Source: Dickeya aquatica
Lineage (GTDB): Bacteria; Pseudomonadota; Gammaproteobacteria; Enterobacterales; Enterobacteriaceae
Direction: 5' to 3'
NCBI RefSeq assembly: GCF_900095885.1
Contig: NZ_LT615367.1
Location: 2,666,001 to 2,730,000, forward strand
DNA length: 64,000 bases
Shown: in pieces, positions 53,957 to 63,213 of the stretch
Position numbering within the stretch: the stretch's first letter is position 1
Layout of the letters: each line of letters begins with the position of its first letter
Notes under the pieces: generated by a model
Database searches by the model: none
What the model saw: only the letters and a program-made list of their open reading frames with translations
What the model was told of the DNA's origin: nothing
Position numbers and translations under genes: made by a program

Positions 53957-54281
53957 GTTCATTCTCCCGTGTGATTTTGGCTATTCTGCTGTCCGGCGGG
54001 CGGCAGCGGTATGGTGGAAATGGCTGAAAAACGGGCGGTGTTCTGCTGGGGAGACCGGTGTGCGATGACGCCAACACCACGGGAGAATGAAATCACGGCA
54101 AACGCCGCCGGTGTGCGATGAATTCAGAGTTTTTCACCTGTCGTGCCAGTGGCCGGTCACTATACTGGCAGCCAGACCTCACACCGCGAGTCACGGCAAT
54201 CAAGCGCTCATGGGTTGGCGTTACCGCATGATTTTTAGCGCCGTCACCTTGCCGTAAAACAGCAATAACAGGAGTATAAAA
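53957..54281. other. Intergenic region araD/osmB with inverted and direct repeats
   Basis: The araD ribosome-site sequence is duplicated in opposite orientation: TTCATTCTCCCGTG (53958-53971) and CACGGGAGAATGAA (54078-54091). CCGGTGTGCGATGA occurs at 54055-54068 and 54108-54121. A 56-codon ORF (54087-54257, +) opens from the second copy but resembles nothing. The osmB promoter should lie near 54200. Confidence 0.6.
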
Positions 54282-54497
54282 ATGCAGATGAATAGAAAAC
54301 TGACTGCCACGGTACTGGCAATGGTGATTATCAGCACACTGGCTGGCTGCGCAGGCATGAATAAACGCCAGCGCAATACCGCGATTGGTGCCGGAATTGG
54401 CGCGCTGGGTGGCGCGGTATTAACCAACGGCAGCGCGGTGGGAACCGTCGGCGGTGCGGCGGTCGGCGGCATTATCGGACACCAGACAACCCGCTAA
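54282..54497 (+). CDS. osmB: Osmotically inducible lipoprotein OsmB
   Basis: 71 aa. Signal peptide with lipobox LAGC (Cys at residue 23), then the glycine-rich GAGIGALGGAVLTNGSAVGT and GGAAVGGIIGHQ that define OsmB. Outer-membrane-associated lipoprotein induced by osmotic and stationary-phase stress. AGGAG lies seven bases before the ATG. Same neighbours (yciH, pyrF) as in E. coli. Confidence 0.94.
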   Translation: MQMNRKLTATVLAMVIISTLAGCAGMNKRQRNTAIGAGIGALGGAVLTNGSAVGTVGGAAVGGIIGHQTTR

Positions 54498-54532
54498 TCC
54501 CCGGTGTGCACAGGGGCGTCAACACCCGATAG

Positions 54533-54561
54533 CAAACAGGCTCCCTGACGGAGCCTGTTTG
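54533..54561. terminator. Bidirectional terminator between osmB and yciH
   Basis: CAAACAGGCTCC-CTGAC-GGAGCCTGTTTG, a perfect 12-bp stem between convergent genes; short T/A runs form the ends of the stem. Confidence 0.8.
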
Positions 54562-54574
54562 TCTGGCAAGCGCA

Positions 54575-54901
54575 TCAACCTCCGGCAAGCTTAACGCGCA
54601 TGCCTTTCGCTTCCAGTAATGCTTTTAGCTGATCGCGTTTATCACCCTGAATTTCTATCACACCGTCTTTAAGCGCACCGCCACAGCCGCACTTCTTTTT
54701 CAGCTCCGCGGCCAGCCGCTCAAGTTCAGCATCATCAAGATCAATGCCGGTAATCAGACATACGCCCTTACCTTTGCGCCCGCTGGTCTGGCGCTGAATG
54801 CGTACCACACCATCGCCTTTGGCCCGCACAGGTTTGTCTGCCGGTTCCTCGATACGCCCGGTTTGCGTGGAGTAAACCAAGCGGCTGTTATCATCACGCA
54901 T
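54575..54901 (-). CDS. yciH: SUI1/eIF1-family protein YciH
   Basis: 108 aa, same length as E. coli YciH. SUI1 fold core: [59 protein letters not shown]. Bacterial relative of eIF1 that affects start-codon and initiator-tRNA fidelity. Overlaps the end of pyrF by 8 bp, so the pair is cotranscribed. Confidence 0.95.
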   Translation of the reverse strand: MRDDNSRLVYSTQTGRIEEPADKPVRAKGDGVVRIQRQTSGRKGKGVCLITGIDLDDAELERLAAELKKKCGCGGALKDGVIEIQGDKRDQLKALLEAKGMRVKLAGG

Positions 54902-55634
54902 GACTGACTCCTAATGACGTCAGAATGGTTTTTAAGGTTGCCGCCGGGTCGGCTGACTGGGTGATGGGCCGGCCGATCACCATATAATCGACCCCAGCCT
55001 GTTGCGCCTGCTGAGGTGTCATGATACGACGTTGATCGCCTGCATCGCTGCCTGCCGGACGAATACCCGGTGTTACCAGACGGAAGTCCGCCCCACACAC
55101 CTGTTTCAGGCGCACCGCCTCATGAGCCGAGCAGACGACACCATCCAGCCCGCACTGCTGAGTTAATGTTGCCAACTTTTCAGCCTGTTCCGCCGGCGAC
55201 AAAGTGATGCCAAGGCCGTTTAAATCCGCCTCATCCATGCTGGTGAGCACCGTCACCGCAATCAGCAACGGTGCCTGATGGCCAAACGGTAACAGCGCCT
55301 CGCGCGCCGCCGTCATCATACGCGCGCCACCGCTGGCATGCACATTCACCATCCACACGCCCAGTTCCGCCGCGGCGGCCACGGCGCGCGCGGTGGTATT
55401 GGGAATATCATGGAATTTGAGATCGAGAAACACCTGAAAGCCACGCTGCTGCAACGCCGTCACACATTGCGGGCCAAACAGGGTGAACATCTCTTTTCCC
55501 ACTTTTAACCGGCAGTCTTGCGGGTCGATTCTATCGACAAAATCATACGCGGCATGCAGGTCAGCATAATCCAGCGCCACAATAATCGGAGAGCCTGTAG
55601 ACATCATATTCAAAGAGGTTGTTGAGCCGTTCAC
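54894..55634 (-). CDS. pyrF: Orotidine 5'-phosphate decarboxylase
   Basis: 246 aa, starting with GTG at 55634; this gives the E. coli length (245), whereas internal ATGs at codons 10-11 have no ribosome site. Catalytic [19 protein letters not shown] and VTPGIRP loops are intact. Last step of UMP synthesis. Confidence 0.96.
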   Translation of the reverse strand: MNGSTTSLNMMSTGSPIIVALDYADLHAAYDFVDRIDPQDCRLKVGKEMFTLFGPQCVTALQQRGFQVFLDLKFHDIPNTTARAVAAAAELGVWMVNVHASGGARMMTAAREALLPFGHQAPLLIAVTVLTSMDEADLNGLGITLSPAEQAEKLATLTQQCGLDGVVCSAHEAVRLKQVCGADFRLVTPGIRPAGSDAGDQRRIMTPQQAQQAGVDYMVIGRPITQSADPAATLKTILTSLGVSHA

Positions 55635-55816
55635 TGGTGTTCCCGTCGTTAAGCATGAATGAGTGAAATCGTTTTCGCGCGCATTCTACCCGCCCTGCCG
55701 GACAAATGCCAAACCACCGCGCCGCTGCTATGTCAGCAATTTTTTAGTATGTTGTAACTACCAGCCTCTCCCCTGAGGCGCAAACAGGCCTCGTTATCAC
55801 GTTGGTTATCGGGGCG

Positions 55817-56986
55817 TTACTCGCCATCTAACCCACGAATCGGCTTCACACTGGCCCAACTGCGGCAAGAGGGGCAATGCCAGTAAAGCGACTGAGAGGT
55901 AAAACCGCATTTGTGACAACGGTAACGCGGTTTGGCCTGAATTTGCTCACCGACCATGTTGCGCAGCACCAAAAGGCTCTCTTTCGCCCGGCCATCTTCC
56001 GCTTCACGTAAGTGGTAATCGATCAGGCGGTGAAATACCCGCATGGTAGGGTAACGCTGTAACTGACGCGTGACATAGGTTTGTGCAGACTCCGTGCTTT
56101 CATATTGCTCCAGCACATCCGCCATCATCAGGTCAGCGCTGGAGCCACATTTTTCTTCCACACAGCGGCGCAAAAATGTCGCCCACACGTCTGGCTGATT
56201 CAACTGGACATAGCAGTCTTGTAGCATCGGCAGTGCTTCACTAATAAACTCCTTATCCTGCTCCAGCACCTGCCGGAGTTCGGCTGCGGCCTGGGCATAA
56301 TGTTGCTGTGCCATATAGATGCGCCCCAGCATAATGGACACACGAGCGCACTGATTATCCGCTATCGATGCTTTTTTCAGCATCGCCATGGCTTTATCAA
56401 GATCATCGCTGCCCATTGCCTGCAATGCCTGTTCACAGTAGAAGTGCGCAATTTCACTGCGTTGCTGCGTTTTACCGAGTTTAAGCAGTCTTTCTGCCGT
56501 CTCGATAGCGTTTGGCCAGTCACTGGTAGATTGGTGAATCTGCAATAACTGTTGCAGTGCGCTCACCCGAAATTCGTCTTCATCGACCAGTTGTTTGAAA
56601 ATTTCTTCTGCGCGGTCGTACAGCCCTGCGACCATATAGTCACGACCCAGTTGCTGCACTGCCAGCAGGCGCTGCTCAAAACTGAGCGACGCGCTTTCAG
56701 TCAGAGCCTGATGAATACGGATAGCCCGGTCAACCTCGCCGCGCGAGCGAAACAGGTTGCCCAGCGTCAGGTGCGCTTCGAAGGTGTTACTGTCGTCTTT
56801 AAGCATGTCAAGAAACAGCTCAACGGCTTTATCTTGCTGGTTGGACAACAGAAAGTTCACCCCGGTGACGTAGTCACGCGATAAACGATTGGTTTCGTCC
56901 TGTTTATCCTGCTGTGCACTCCTGCGCCCCATATACCAGCCGTAGGCGGCGGCAACCGGCAGCAACAGAAACAGCAGTTCTAACAT
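55817..56986 (-). CDS. lapB: LPS assembly protein B
   Basis: 389 aa. N-terminal membrane anchor (LLFLLLPVAAAYGWYMGRRS), nine or so TPR units, and a C-terminal rubredoxin-like zinc domain CHKCGF...CPSCRSW. LapB acts with FtsH to control LpxC degradation and so lipopolysaccharide synthesis. Twelve bases after lapA. Confidence 0.96.
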   Translation of the reverse strand: MLELLFLLLPVAAAYGWYMGRRSAQQDKQDETNRLSRDYVTGVNFLLSNQQDKAVELFLDMLKDDSNTFEAHLTLGNLFRSRGEVDRAIRIHQALTESASLSFEQRLLAVQQLGRDYMVAGLYDRAEEIFKQLVDEDEFRVSALQQLLQIHQSTSDWPNAIETAERLLKLGKTQQRSEIAHFYCEQALQAMGSDDLDKAMAMLKKASIADNQCARVSIMLGRIYMAQQHYAQAAAELRQVLEQDKEFISEALPMLQDCYVQLNQPDVWATFLRRCVEEKCGSSADLMMADVLEQYESTESAQTYVTRQLQRYPTMRVFHRLIDYHLREAEDGRAKESLLVLRNMVGEQIQAKPRYRCHKCGFTSQSLYWHCPSCRSWASVKPIRGLDGE

Positions 56987-56998
56987 GGAGGTTGTTCC

Positions 56999-57298
56999 TT
57001 AGTGGGTGGCAGAATCGGTGGACGTGGTTGCCGACGAGGCAGACAACTGCTGCTCAAGACGCTTGATTTTACGTTGTTCACGCCCCAGCGCAATGCGCAG
57101 GCGCAGATAAAACGCCCCACAAATCACCCAGCCCAGCCCAAACCCGGTCGCAAATAAGGTGGCCAGCAATGTCGATAACCGGTATTCACCCTGAGCCAGC
57201 AGATAGTTAAATGTGATCACCTGATCGTTATGTGACCCAAGCGTGATAGACACAATAAAAATCGCCAGCACCAGAAAAAAAATCAGCATGTATTTCAC
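56999..57298 (-). CDS. lapA: LPS assembly protein A
   Basis: 99 aa, GTG start at 57298 with AGGAAG upstream. Two membrane segments (YMLIFFLVLAIFIVSITLGS and ATLFATGFGLGWVICGAFYL) and a C-terminal coiled coil (ALGREQRKIKRLEQQLSASS). Partner of LapB in lipopolysaccharide control. Confidence 0.94.
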   Translation of the reverse strand: MKYMLIFFLVLAIFIVSITLGSHNDQVITFNYLLAQGEYRLSTLLATLFATGFGLGWVICGAFYLRLRIALGREQRKIKRLEQQLSASSATTSTDSATH

Positions 57299-57607
57299 GT
57301 TCGCTTCCTGTGGGTGTCGTCTTACGCAAATGAACGTAAACGGATGAACTTAACCAGATGAATTATGCCAAATTTCGGCGGTGAACCCCATTAACTTAGC
57401 ATTTCCCCCACCGGGTGGGAAAGACAGTCAGGAGCGTCAGGCAGGAAAAGCGGTGACACGCAGCATTATTCAGCAAATGGCTGCGTGCAGTGGATAGCAT
57501 TATCGTTGTGTGATGCCTTTCGCGCAGCGGTACCTTACCTAAGGTTCGAGCGCTTTCAGGCACAAAGCCAGACGGTTAGCCTGCCGTAATGGGGCGCGAC
57601 AGGCCAC
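57299..57607. other. Intergenic region lapA/pgpB, no gene seen
   Basis: 309 bp. It should hold the lapA promoter; E. coli has a heat-shock promoter here, but I see no clear -35/-10 pair of that type. An imperfect repeat TTTCCC...GGGAAA sits at about 57403-57423. Confidence 0.4.
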
Positions 57608-58333
57608 TCAACGGGAAGAGTATAAAATAGGGAAAAAACGCCTTAACAGCCAACCAGCCATCAGCGCCAGCACCATGCTGATAAGTGTGGCAACAACAAC
57701 ATCTTGTGGCCAATGCATGCCTAACGCCAGTCGGCTGCCAATCACGCTATTCGCCCATAACATCATCAGCACGACCATTCCATAACAGCGACGGGAACCG
57801 AGCAAACCCACTATCAGCAGTGCCCAACTGGCTGCAAACACGGTATGCCCGGAAGGAAAGGCGTAGTCAGCTTGTTGCTGCCAGTGTTGCTGCTGCCAGG
57901 AGGGAATGGACGTTGTTTGTTGTAACTGGCGGGCCAACAACGCGGCGCGATCATCGTCAGTTAATGCATAAAAGTCTGTGACTGTTATCTGATTCGTCTG
58001 CTCCAGCCACACCAAGAATGGCCTGGGCTCTTGCGTCCAGTGCTTCATTACCGATTTCATCCCCTGCCCGGCCACCAGTGTAGCCAACAGGATAACGATA
58101 ACGGCGATGGCCTGCCGACCGCGGATACGCAAAAGCCATACCGTACAGCCTGACAAGAGAATACTGGTTAGTACACCCCACGGGGCAGACACCGTTTCGG
58201 TCATCCAGAACAAGGGTTTAAGCCACCATCCGGCTACCGTTGGTTGCCAGTGCCATCCTGTTGCCCACACCCATAACGGCAACATCATCAATGACATTGT
58301 ACCAATTAAGGTACGTCTGGTGAGATCGCGCAT
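57608..58333 (-). CDS. pgpB: Phosphatidylglycerophosphatase B
   Basis: 241 aa from the second of two ATGs (better spacing from GGGAG). PAP2 signature: KHWTQEPRPF, YAFPSGHTVFAASWA, GSRLALGMHWPQDVVVA, with six membrane helices. Removes phosphate from phosphatidylglycerophosphate, undecaprenyl diphosphate and related lipids at the periplasmic face. Divergent from ribA. Confidence 0.94.
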   Translation of the reverse strand: MRDLTRRTLIGTMSLMMLPLWVWATGWHWQPTVAGWWLKPLFWMTETVSAPWGVLTSILLSGCTVWLLRIRGRQAIAVIVILLATLVAGQGMKSVMKHWTQEPRPFLVWLEQTNQITVTDFYALTDDDRAALLARQLQQTTSIPSWQQQHWQQQADYAFPSGHTVFAASWALLIVGLLGSRRCYGMVVLMMLWANSVIGSRLALGMHWPQDVVVATLISMVLALMAGWLLRRFFPILYSSR

Positions 58334-58584
58334 CATTTCTCCCTATAATTCAGCAGGATATTAAAACAAATTTTTCACAATTTTATCAAAAAAGAGGGCG
58401 TCCGCTGTCAGTATGGCGTAAAATAGCTGTCAGTTATGTCAACGACACCGCTATTCCCGAGTCATTCAGTCACCGGTCATAAGGACCACGGGCCCCCGGC
58501 GCGGGGAGTATTCCGGTGGCGTCGGCACGTGATTCCCTCTCCCGTAAGGAGCCGGAATTCATCATTCATGCTTTGGAGATTAAC

Positions 58585-59178
58585 ATGCAGCTAAAACGGG
58601 TGGCGGAAGCCAAACTACCCACCCCGTGGGGCGATTTCCTGATGGTAGGGTTTGAGGAAACTGCGACCGGGCGTGATCACCTGGCGTTGGTTTATGGCGA
58701 CATTTCCAGCCCGGAACCGGTGCTGGCCAGAGTGCATTCGGAGTGTCTGACCGGAGATGCACTGTTTAGCCTGCGTTGTGACTGTGGTTTCCAGTTGGAA
58801 GCGGCCTTGAATCAGATTGCCGAAGAGGGGCGTGGCATACTGCTGTATCATCGGCAGGAAGGGCGTAACATCGGGCTACTGAACAAAATTCGCGCTTACG
58901 CGCTACAAGACAAGGGCGCAGATACCGTGGAAGCCAATCATCAACTCGGCTTTGCCGCTGATGAGCGTGATTTCACTCTGTGTTCAGACATGTTCAAATT
59001 ATTGAATGTGGCCGCAGTACGGTTACTCACCAATAATCCGAAAAAAGTGAATATCCTGAGCGAAGCTGGCATCAATATCGTAGAGCGAGTGCCGCTGATA
59101 GTCGGCCGCAATCCGAAAAACGAACACTATCTTGCGACCAAAGCGGCCAAGATGGGGCACCTGCTGGATAGCCAATAA
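58585..59178 (+). CDS. ribA: GTP cyclohydrolase II
   Basis: 197 aa from ATG at 58585 (TTTGGAGA upstream), E. coli length 196. Zinc ligands Cys54, Cys65, Cys67 ([18 protein letters not shown]), then [20 protein letters not shown] and [14 protein letters not shown]. First step of riboflavin synthesis from GTP. An in-frame extension to 58516 has no start context. A 12-bp terminator follows. Confidence 0.97.
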   Translation: MQLKRVAEAKLPTPWGDFLMVGFEETATGRDHLALVYGDISSPEPVLARVHSECLTGDALFSLRCDCGFQLEAALNQIAEEGRGILLYHRQEGRNIGLLNKIRAYALQDKGADTVEANHQLGFAADERDFTLCSDMFKLLNVAAVRLLTNNPKKVNILSEAGINIVERVPLIVGRNPKNEHYLATKAAKMGHLLDSQ

Positions 59179-59185
59179 TCACTGT

Positions 59186-59218
59186 ACGTCAGGTGGCGCT
59201 TGCCACCTGACGTATTTT
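59186..59218. terminator. Terminator between ribA and the OppA-like gene
   Basis: ACGTCAGGTGGC-GCTT-GCCACCTGACGT, a perfect 12-bp stem followed by TATTTT; serves both convergent genes. Confidence 0.88.
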
Positions 59219-59223
59219 GGCTA

Positions 59224-60843
59224 TCAGTGCTTGATGATGTAAACGTCCTTGCTGTAGTAATCTCCTTTCAAATCCGGCTTGAACCCACCCACATACGGCT
59301 TCACCATCTGGCTGCGCACGTAGTAGTAGATAGGGATGAGCGGCATTTGCTGTTGCAAAATCCCTTCTGCCTGATGATAGAGTTTTACCCGCTCGTCCAG
59401 CGACGAGGCTTTCACTGCTTTATCCAGTACCTCATCGTATGCTTTGTCGTTGAATTTACCGGCATTGTTACTGTCTTTGGCGCGTAGGGTATCAAAATAG
59501 GTTGAAGGTTCGTTATAGTCAGCCCCCCAGGAGTTACGCACCACGGAGAAATTCCCGGAACGGGAGGTATCCAGCAGCGTTTTCCACTCCTGATTCAACA
59601 GCGTGGCCTCTGCACCAAGATTTTGCTTCCACATCGAGGCCGCCGCGATAGCAATCTTCTGATGTGATTCCGAGGTGTTATACAACAATTCGAACTTCAG
59701 CGGGTGGCTTTCATCAAACCCCGCCTCTTTCAGCAATTTTTTCGCCTCAGCGTTGCGCTGTTGTTGTGTCCAGCTGGCCCATTCCGGCTGAGTGCTGGTG
59801 TAACCGGCCATTCCTCGCGGAACGTAGTTATAAGCAGGCAACTGACCTTGTCCCATCACTTTGTCGGCAATCACGTCTTTATCCAGCGCCAAATCCAGCG
59901 CACGCCGCACCCGCGCATCATTAAATGGCGGTTTTTGGGTATTAAAGCGGTAAATATAGGTAGAGAGGAACGGCGACACTTTGACTTCGTTCGGCAGCTC
60001 CTGCTTGAGGGACTTGAACAACTGGTTCGGCATCGTGTACGTGACGTCAACCTCGCCCGCCTTGTAGCGGTTCACTTCTGCGGTATTCGAGACAATCACC
60101 AAATAGGTGACTTTGTTCAGCACGGTATGGGCGTTGTCCCAATAATTGACGTTGCGTTTGGCGCTGATGCGCTCATTAACCACCCACTCCGTCGGCACAA
60201 ACGGGCCGCTGCCGACAAAGTTGGCAGTCTGCGTCCACTTATCACCAAATTTTTCAATCGCCGCTTTCGGTACCGTCACCATCACATAGTGATCGACCAT
60301 CGGCAGAAAATACGACAGCGGTTGATCGAGTGTCACTTGCACCGTTTGCGCATCCAGTGCCTTAATACCCAGTTCCTGAGGGCTTTTCTTGCCAGCGATA
60401 ATTTCATCGGCATTCAGAACATGCAAACTGCCCACATAGCTCTGATAGGGCGACAGCGTTTTCGGGTCAGCCAGACGCTGCCAGCTAAACACCACGTCAT
60501 CCGCCGTTATCGGCGTACCGTCAGACCACTTAAGCCCCGGACGCAAATGGAACGTCCATATCTGGTTGTCTTTATTTTCCCAGCGTTCCGCCAGGCCCGG
60601 TATCACGGTGCCGTCATCACGCACCGAGATCAGTTTTTCAAAAAAATCGTGTATAAGATTGCCTTCAACATCGCTTTCCACTTTGTGTGGGTCAAGCGAT
60701 GCCGGTTCAGAACCATTGGCTCTGACCAGTTCCTGTTTTTCTGCTAACGGGACTCCGGCAGGAACGACTGCCGCTTGCACTGAAACCGCAGTCAGGCTTA
60801 ATGCACCCAGTACCGATGCCAGCCAACCCTTGTCTATCGTCAT
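59224..60843 (-). CDS. Periplasmic oligopeptide-binding protein, OppA-like
   Basis: 539 aa. Signal peptide GWLASVLGALSLTAVSVQAA, then SBP_bac_5 fold: PLAEKQELVRANGSEPASLD, SWGADYNEPSTYFDTLRAKD and NYVPRGMAGYTSTQPEWASW are close to OppA. No oppBCDF genes adjoin: convergent ribA lies downstream and gstA upstream on the other strand. It is therefore an orphan receptor that probably loads the Opp permease encoded elsewhere, or a second copy with a different peptide range. A paralogue of mppA in this window. Confidence 0.9.
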   Translation of the reverse strand: MTIDKGWLASVLGALSLTAVSVQAAVVPAGVPLAEKQELVRANGSEPASLDPHKVESDVEGNLIHDFFEKLISVRDDGTVIPGLAERWENKDNQIWTFHLRPGLKWSDGTPITADDVVFSWQRLADPKTLSPYQSYVGSLHVLNADEIIAGKKSPQELGIKALDAQTVQVTLDQPLSYFLPMVDHYVMVTVPKAAIEKFGDKWTQTANFVGSGPFVPTEWVVNERISAKRNVNYWDNAHTVLNKVTYLVIVSNTAEVNRYKAGEVDVTYTMPNQLFKSLKQELPNEVKVSPFLSTYIYRFNTQKPPFNDARVRRALDLALDKDVIADKVMGQGQLPAYNYVPRGMAGYTSTQPEWASWTQQQRNAEAKKLLKEAGFDESHPLKFELLYNTSESHQKIAIAAASMWKQNLGAEATLLNQEWKTLLDTSRSGNFSVVRNSWGADYNEPSTYFDTLRAKDSNNAGKFNDKAYDEVLDKAVKASSLDERVKLYHQAEGILQQQMPLIPIYYYVRSQMVKPYVGGFKPDLKGDYYSKDVYIIKH

Positions 60844-61439
60844 TCCTTGCTCCTCTATAATTTTATTTTATGGATCATGGCATTAAGCCATCAATAACTA
60901 ATACTGCATCCTTGCCGTATGCACAAGAGGGGAAATACGCCAGACCATTTCCCGCCAGCCCAAGCGGCAACGCATCCGCACCAGAAAAACGATGGCATGC
61001 TTAACGATAACACAATCTGTAAATCAGGCTTTTTTAACACGGATAACAAGATAACGCGCTAATGACGTGAATATTCTCATCGGATGACCGATAACTATAA
61101 CAAGGTATCTGGTCTCGCTGCGGCAACCATCACAGAGCCGTTGCAGGCTATGGTTGGGTAGTACACCTATCTTGCGACACCGCGCACAGCCAGTCTGACG
61201 GAACTGTAGCAAGATGAACTTACGCTATCCTGTTAAGATTTTTACAATTGTTATAAGTAATGATGATTAAAAAGCACAACGGTTAGATCCTATTTTCAAG
61301 TCGTGCCCTGAATAGGTCTGGCGAAGGCGGATAACCGTCACCCCACCTGAGCCAGAACGACTGTAGTACGTTTTACCTGAATACTTTTTTTATCTGACAC
61401 TGCGACTCACCGCAAAGACGTTTACTGAAGGAATGGCGA
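60844..61439. other. Long divergent region between the OppA-like gene and gstA
   Basis: 596 bp. On the OppA side lies an AT-rich leader. On the gstA side TTTACAATTGTTATAAG (61241-61257) could be a -10 region with a small palindrome TTACAATTGTTA, a possible MarR/SlyA-type site. A 62-codon minus ORF with two CxxC pairs lies in the middle (separate entry). Otherwise nothing recognised. Confidence 0.45.
61024..61212 (-). CDS. Possible small zinc-ribbon ORF, TTG start
   Basis: 62 aa if begun at TTG 61212. Residues 8-31 read GCARCRKIGVLPNHSLQRLC then DGC, giving C-x2-C-x17-C-x2-C, a credible zinc knuckle; the end is basic (VKKA). The ribosome site is poor and no ATG is available, so it may not be translated. 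Not recognised. Confidence 0.3.
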   Translation of the reverse strand: MLQFRQTGCARCRKIGVLPNHSLQRLCDGCRSETRYLVIVIGHPMRIFTSLARYLVIRVKKA

Positions 61440-62054
61440 ATGAAACTCTATTACAAACCGGGAAGTTGTTCACTATTTCCGCATATCATCCTGCACGAGA
61501 CCCGGGCCAAATTCACGCTGGTGAAAGTCGACCTGCGCACGAAAAAAACGGAACAGGGAAGCGATTATCTGTTGGTCAACCCCAAAGGGTTAGTCCCCGC
61601 ACTGGCGCTTGACGATGGCACGGTTCTGACGGAAACCGTCGCCATTGCTCTGTATCTGGCAGACAAGGCACCGCAATATAATCTGATAGCCCCGTCAAGC
61701 ACCATCCATCATTATCGCGCCATTGAATGGCTGGCCTACATTTCCACCGAACTGCATAAATCGTTCACACCACTGTTTCGGCCCGGCACACCGGAATTGT
61801 ACAAAGAGTTATTAAAAAGCTACCTGGAGCAACGCTTTCGTTATCTGAATGAAGTATTGAGTGAGCATGACTATCTGGTGGGTAACCGCTTCGGCGTAGC
61901 CGATGCCTATCTGTTTACCATTTGTCGCTGGGCGCATGAACTGAAATTCAATTTGCTTCAGTTTCCGGCGTTGTCGGCTTATCTGGAGCGCGTATCTTCA
62001 CGACCCGCGGTAGAAAAAGCGCTCACGGCAGAAGGACTGGAAGTTAAATTCTAA
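61440..62054 (+). CDS. gstA: Glutathione S-transferase, beta class
   Basis: 204 aa. N-terminal thioredoxin fold MKLYYKPGSCSLFPHIILHE with Cys10, the beta-class active residue; NPKGLVPALALDDG and TETVAIALYLAD glutathione site; C-terminal HRxxxF-type ADAYLFTICRWA. Cytosolic detoxification and disulfide exchange. GAAGGA precedes the ATG. Confidence 0.93.
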   Translation: MKLYYKPGSCSLFPHIILHETRAKFTLVKVDLRTKKTEQGSDYLLVNPKGLVPALALDDGTVLTETVAIALYLADKAPQYNLIAPSSTIHHYRAIEWLAYISTELHKSFTPLFRPGTPELYKELLKSYLEQRFRYLNEVLSEHDYLVGNRFGVADAYLFTICRWAHELKFNLLQFPALSAYLERVSSRPAVEKALTAEGLEVKF

Positions 62055-62168
62055 CCGCAGGCACGTTAACGCCTCGCTCTGGCGATATTGGTACTGTTCG
62101 TAATAACCATATCTATGCTGAGGTTCATAACGGGGGGATCACTCACTCCCCGTTATGAACGTGGCCGC

Positions 62169-63029
62169 TTACAGGCGCGTTGCAGCAAAATGCTGGCTGG
62201 GCTGCACAATACCCTCTTGCGCCGCCACCAGTTGCAACTCATATTGCCCCAACTGTTTGGTCATACACATGACGTCGTACACAGCGGCAGTGGTGTGCTC
62301 CAGCGCCTGTACGGGTGTTGCGCCTTTGAGCAGATTTGCCAGCAGTAGACCGCTGGTCAAATCGCCAACGCCTACCGGTTGACGAGGCCCGAAATCCACC
62401 AGCGGGCGGCGAATATGCCAGGCTTCATCATGGCTTACCAGCAACATTTCAAAGCTGTCCTGATGGATAGCAGCACGGCTGAGGTGTTTTACCAAGACCA
62501 GTTTGGGCCCGCGCTGGCAAAGCGCCCGGCTGGCAATGACCGCGTCTTCAACCGTATGGATAGTGCTGCCACTCAACAGCTCCAGCTCAGGCAGATTGGG
62601 AGCTATCATGTCGCTTGCCAGCAGCGATTGCTGGCAGTGAAAATCGCTCACGCCTGCCGGAACGATACAGCCTTTTTCCGGGGTGCCCATGACGGGGTCA
62701 CAAAAATAAATAGCGTCTGGATTCGCCGCTTTGACACGCCGAACAATCTCCAGAATATGCCCGCCCTGTTCAGGTGAACCGATGTAACCACTCAGTACGG
62801 CATCACAGTCTTTGAGCACATCAATATTACTGATCCCCTGCGCAATCTCGGTCAGGTGCTCGGCGGGCATCACACAACCGGTCCACTGACCATATTGAGT
62901 ATGATTAGAGAATTGCACGGTGTTAAGTGGCCAGACGTTTACTCCCATACGCCGCATGGGAAACTCTGCCGCGCTATTTCCGGCATGACCAAAAACCACA
63001 TGGGACTGGATAGACAGTACGTTTTTCAT
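62169..63029 (-). CDS. pdxY: Pyridoxal kinase PdxY
   Basis: 286 aa from ATG at 63029 (E. coli 287). [20 protein letters not shown] start, [32 protein letters not shown] and the anion-hole region [15 protein letters not shown] of ribokinase-like pyridoxal kinases. Salvages pyridoxal to its phosphate. Same strand as tyrS upstream, the E. coli arrangement; 184 bp separate them, with a terminator in the gap. Confidence 0.95.
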   Translation of the reverse strand: MKNVLSIQSHVVFGHAGNSAAEFPMRRMGVNVWPLNTVQFSNHTQYGQWTGCVMPAEHLTEIAQGISNIDVLKDCDAVLSGYIGSPEQGGHILEIVRRVKAANPDAIYFCDPVMGTPEKGCIVPAGVSDFHCQQSLLASDMIAPNLPELELLSGSTIHTVEDAVIASRALCQRGPKLVLVKHLSRAAIHQDSFEMLLVSHDEAWHIRRPLVDFGPRQPVGVGDLTSGLLLANLLKGATPVQALEHTTAAVYDVMCMTKQLGQYELQLVAAQEGIVQPSQHFAATRL

Positions 63030-63182
63030 GAAATTAACTACCCTTGCCTGCTTAATAAATGCGATCTGTGTTGTTATTAAATACGGTGTTATCACCATGC
63101 GTGCGACCGATGTTCCCCAAAAACCGGCAGAGACTTGCCGGGAATGACAAGCTCACCGTCTCGCTTCGGGGCATCAAAGCAA

Positions 63183-63202
63183 AAGGGAGCAATCGCTCCC
63201 TT
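63183..63202 (-). terminator. tyrS intrinsic terminator (attenuating pdxY)
   Basis: On the minus strand AAGGGAGC-GATT-GCTCCCTT then TTGC, 12 bp after the tyrS stop; the short T-run suggests partial read-through to pdxY. Confidence 0.7.
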
Positions 63203-63213
63203 CGTTGGGTGGG

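Noticed and set aside
54087..54257. 56-codon plus ORF before osmB
   Set aside because: No recognisable protein character; opens from an inverted copy of the araD leader.
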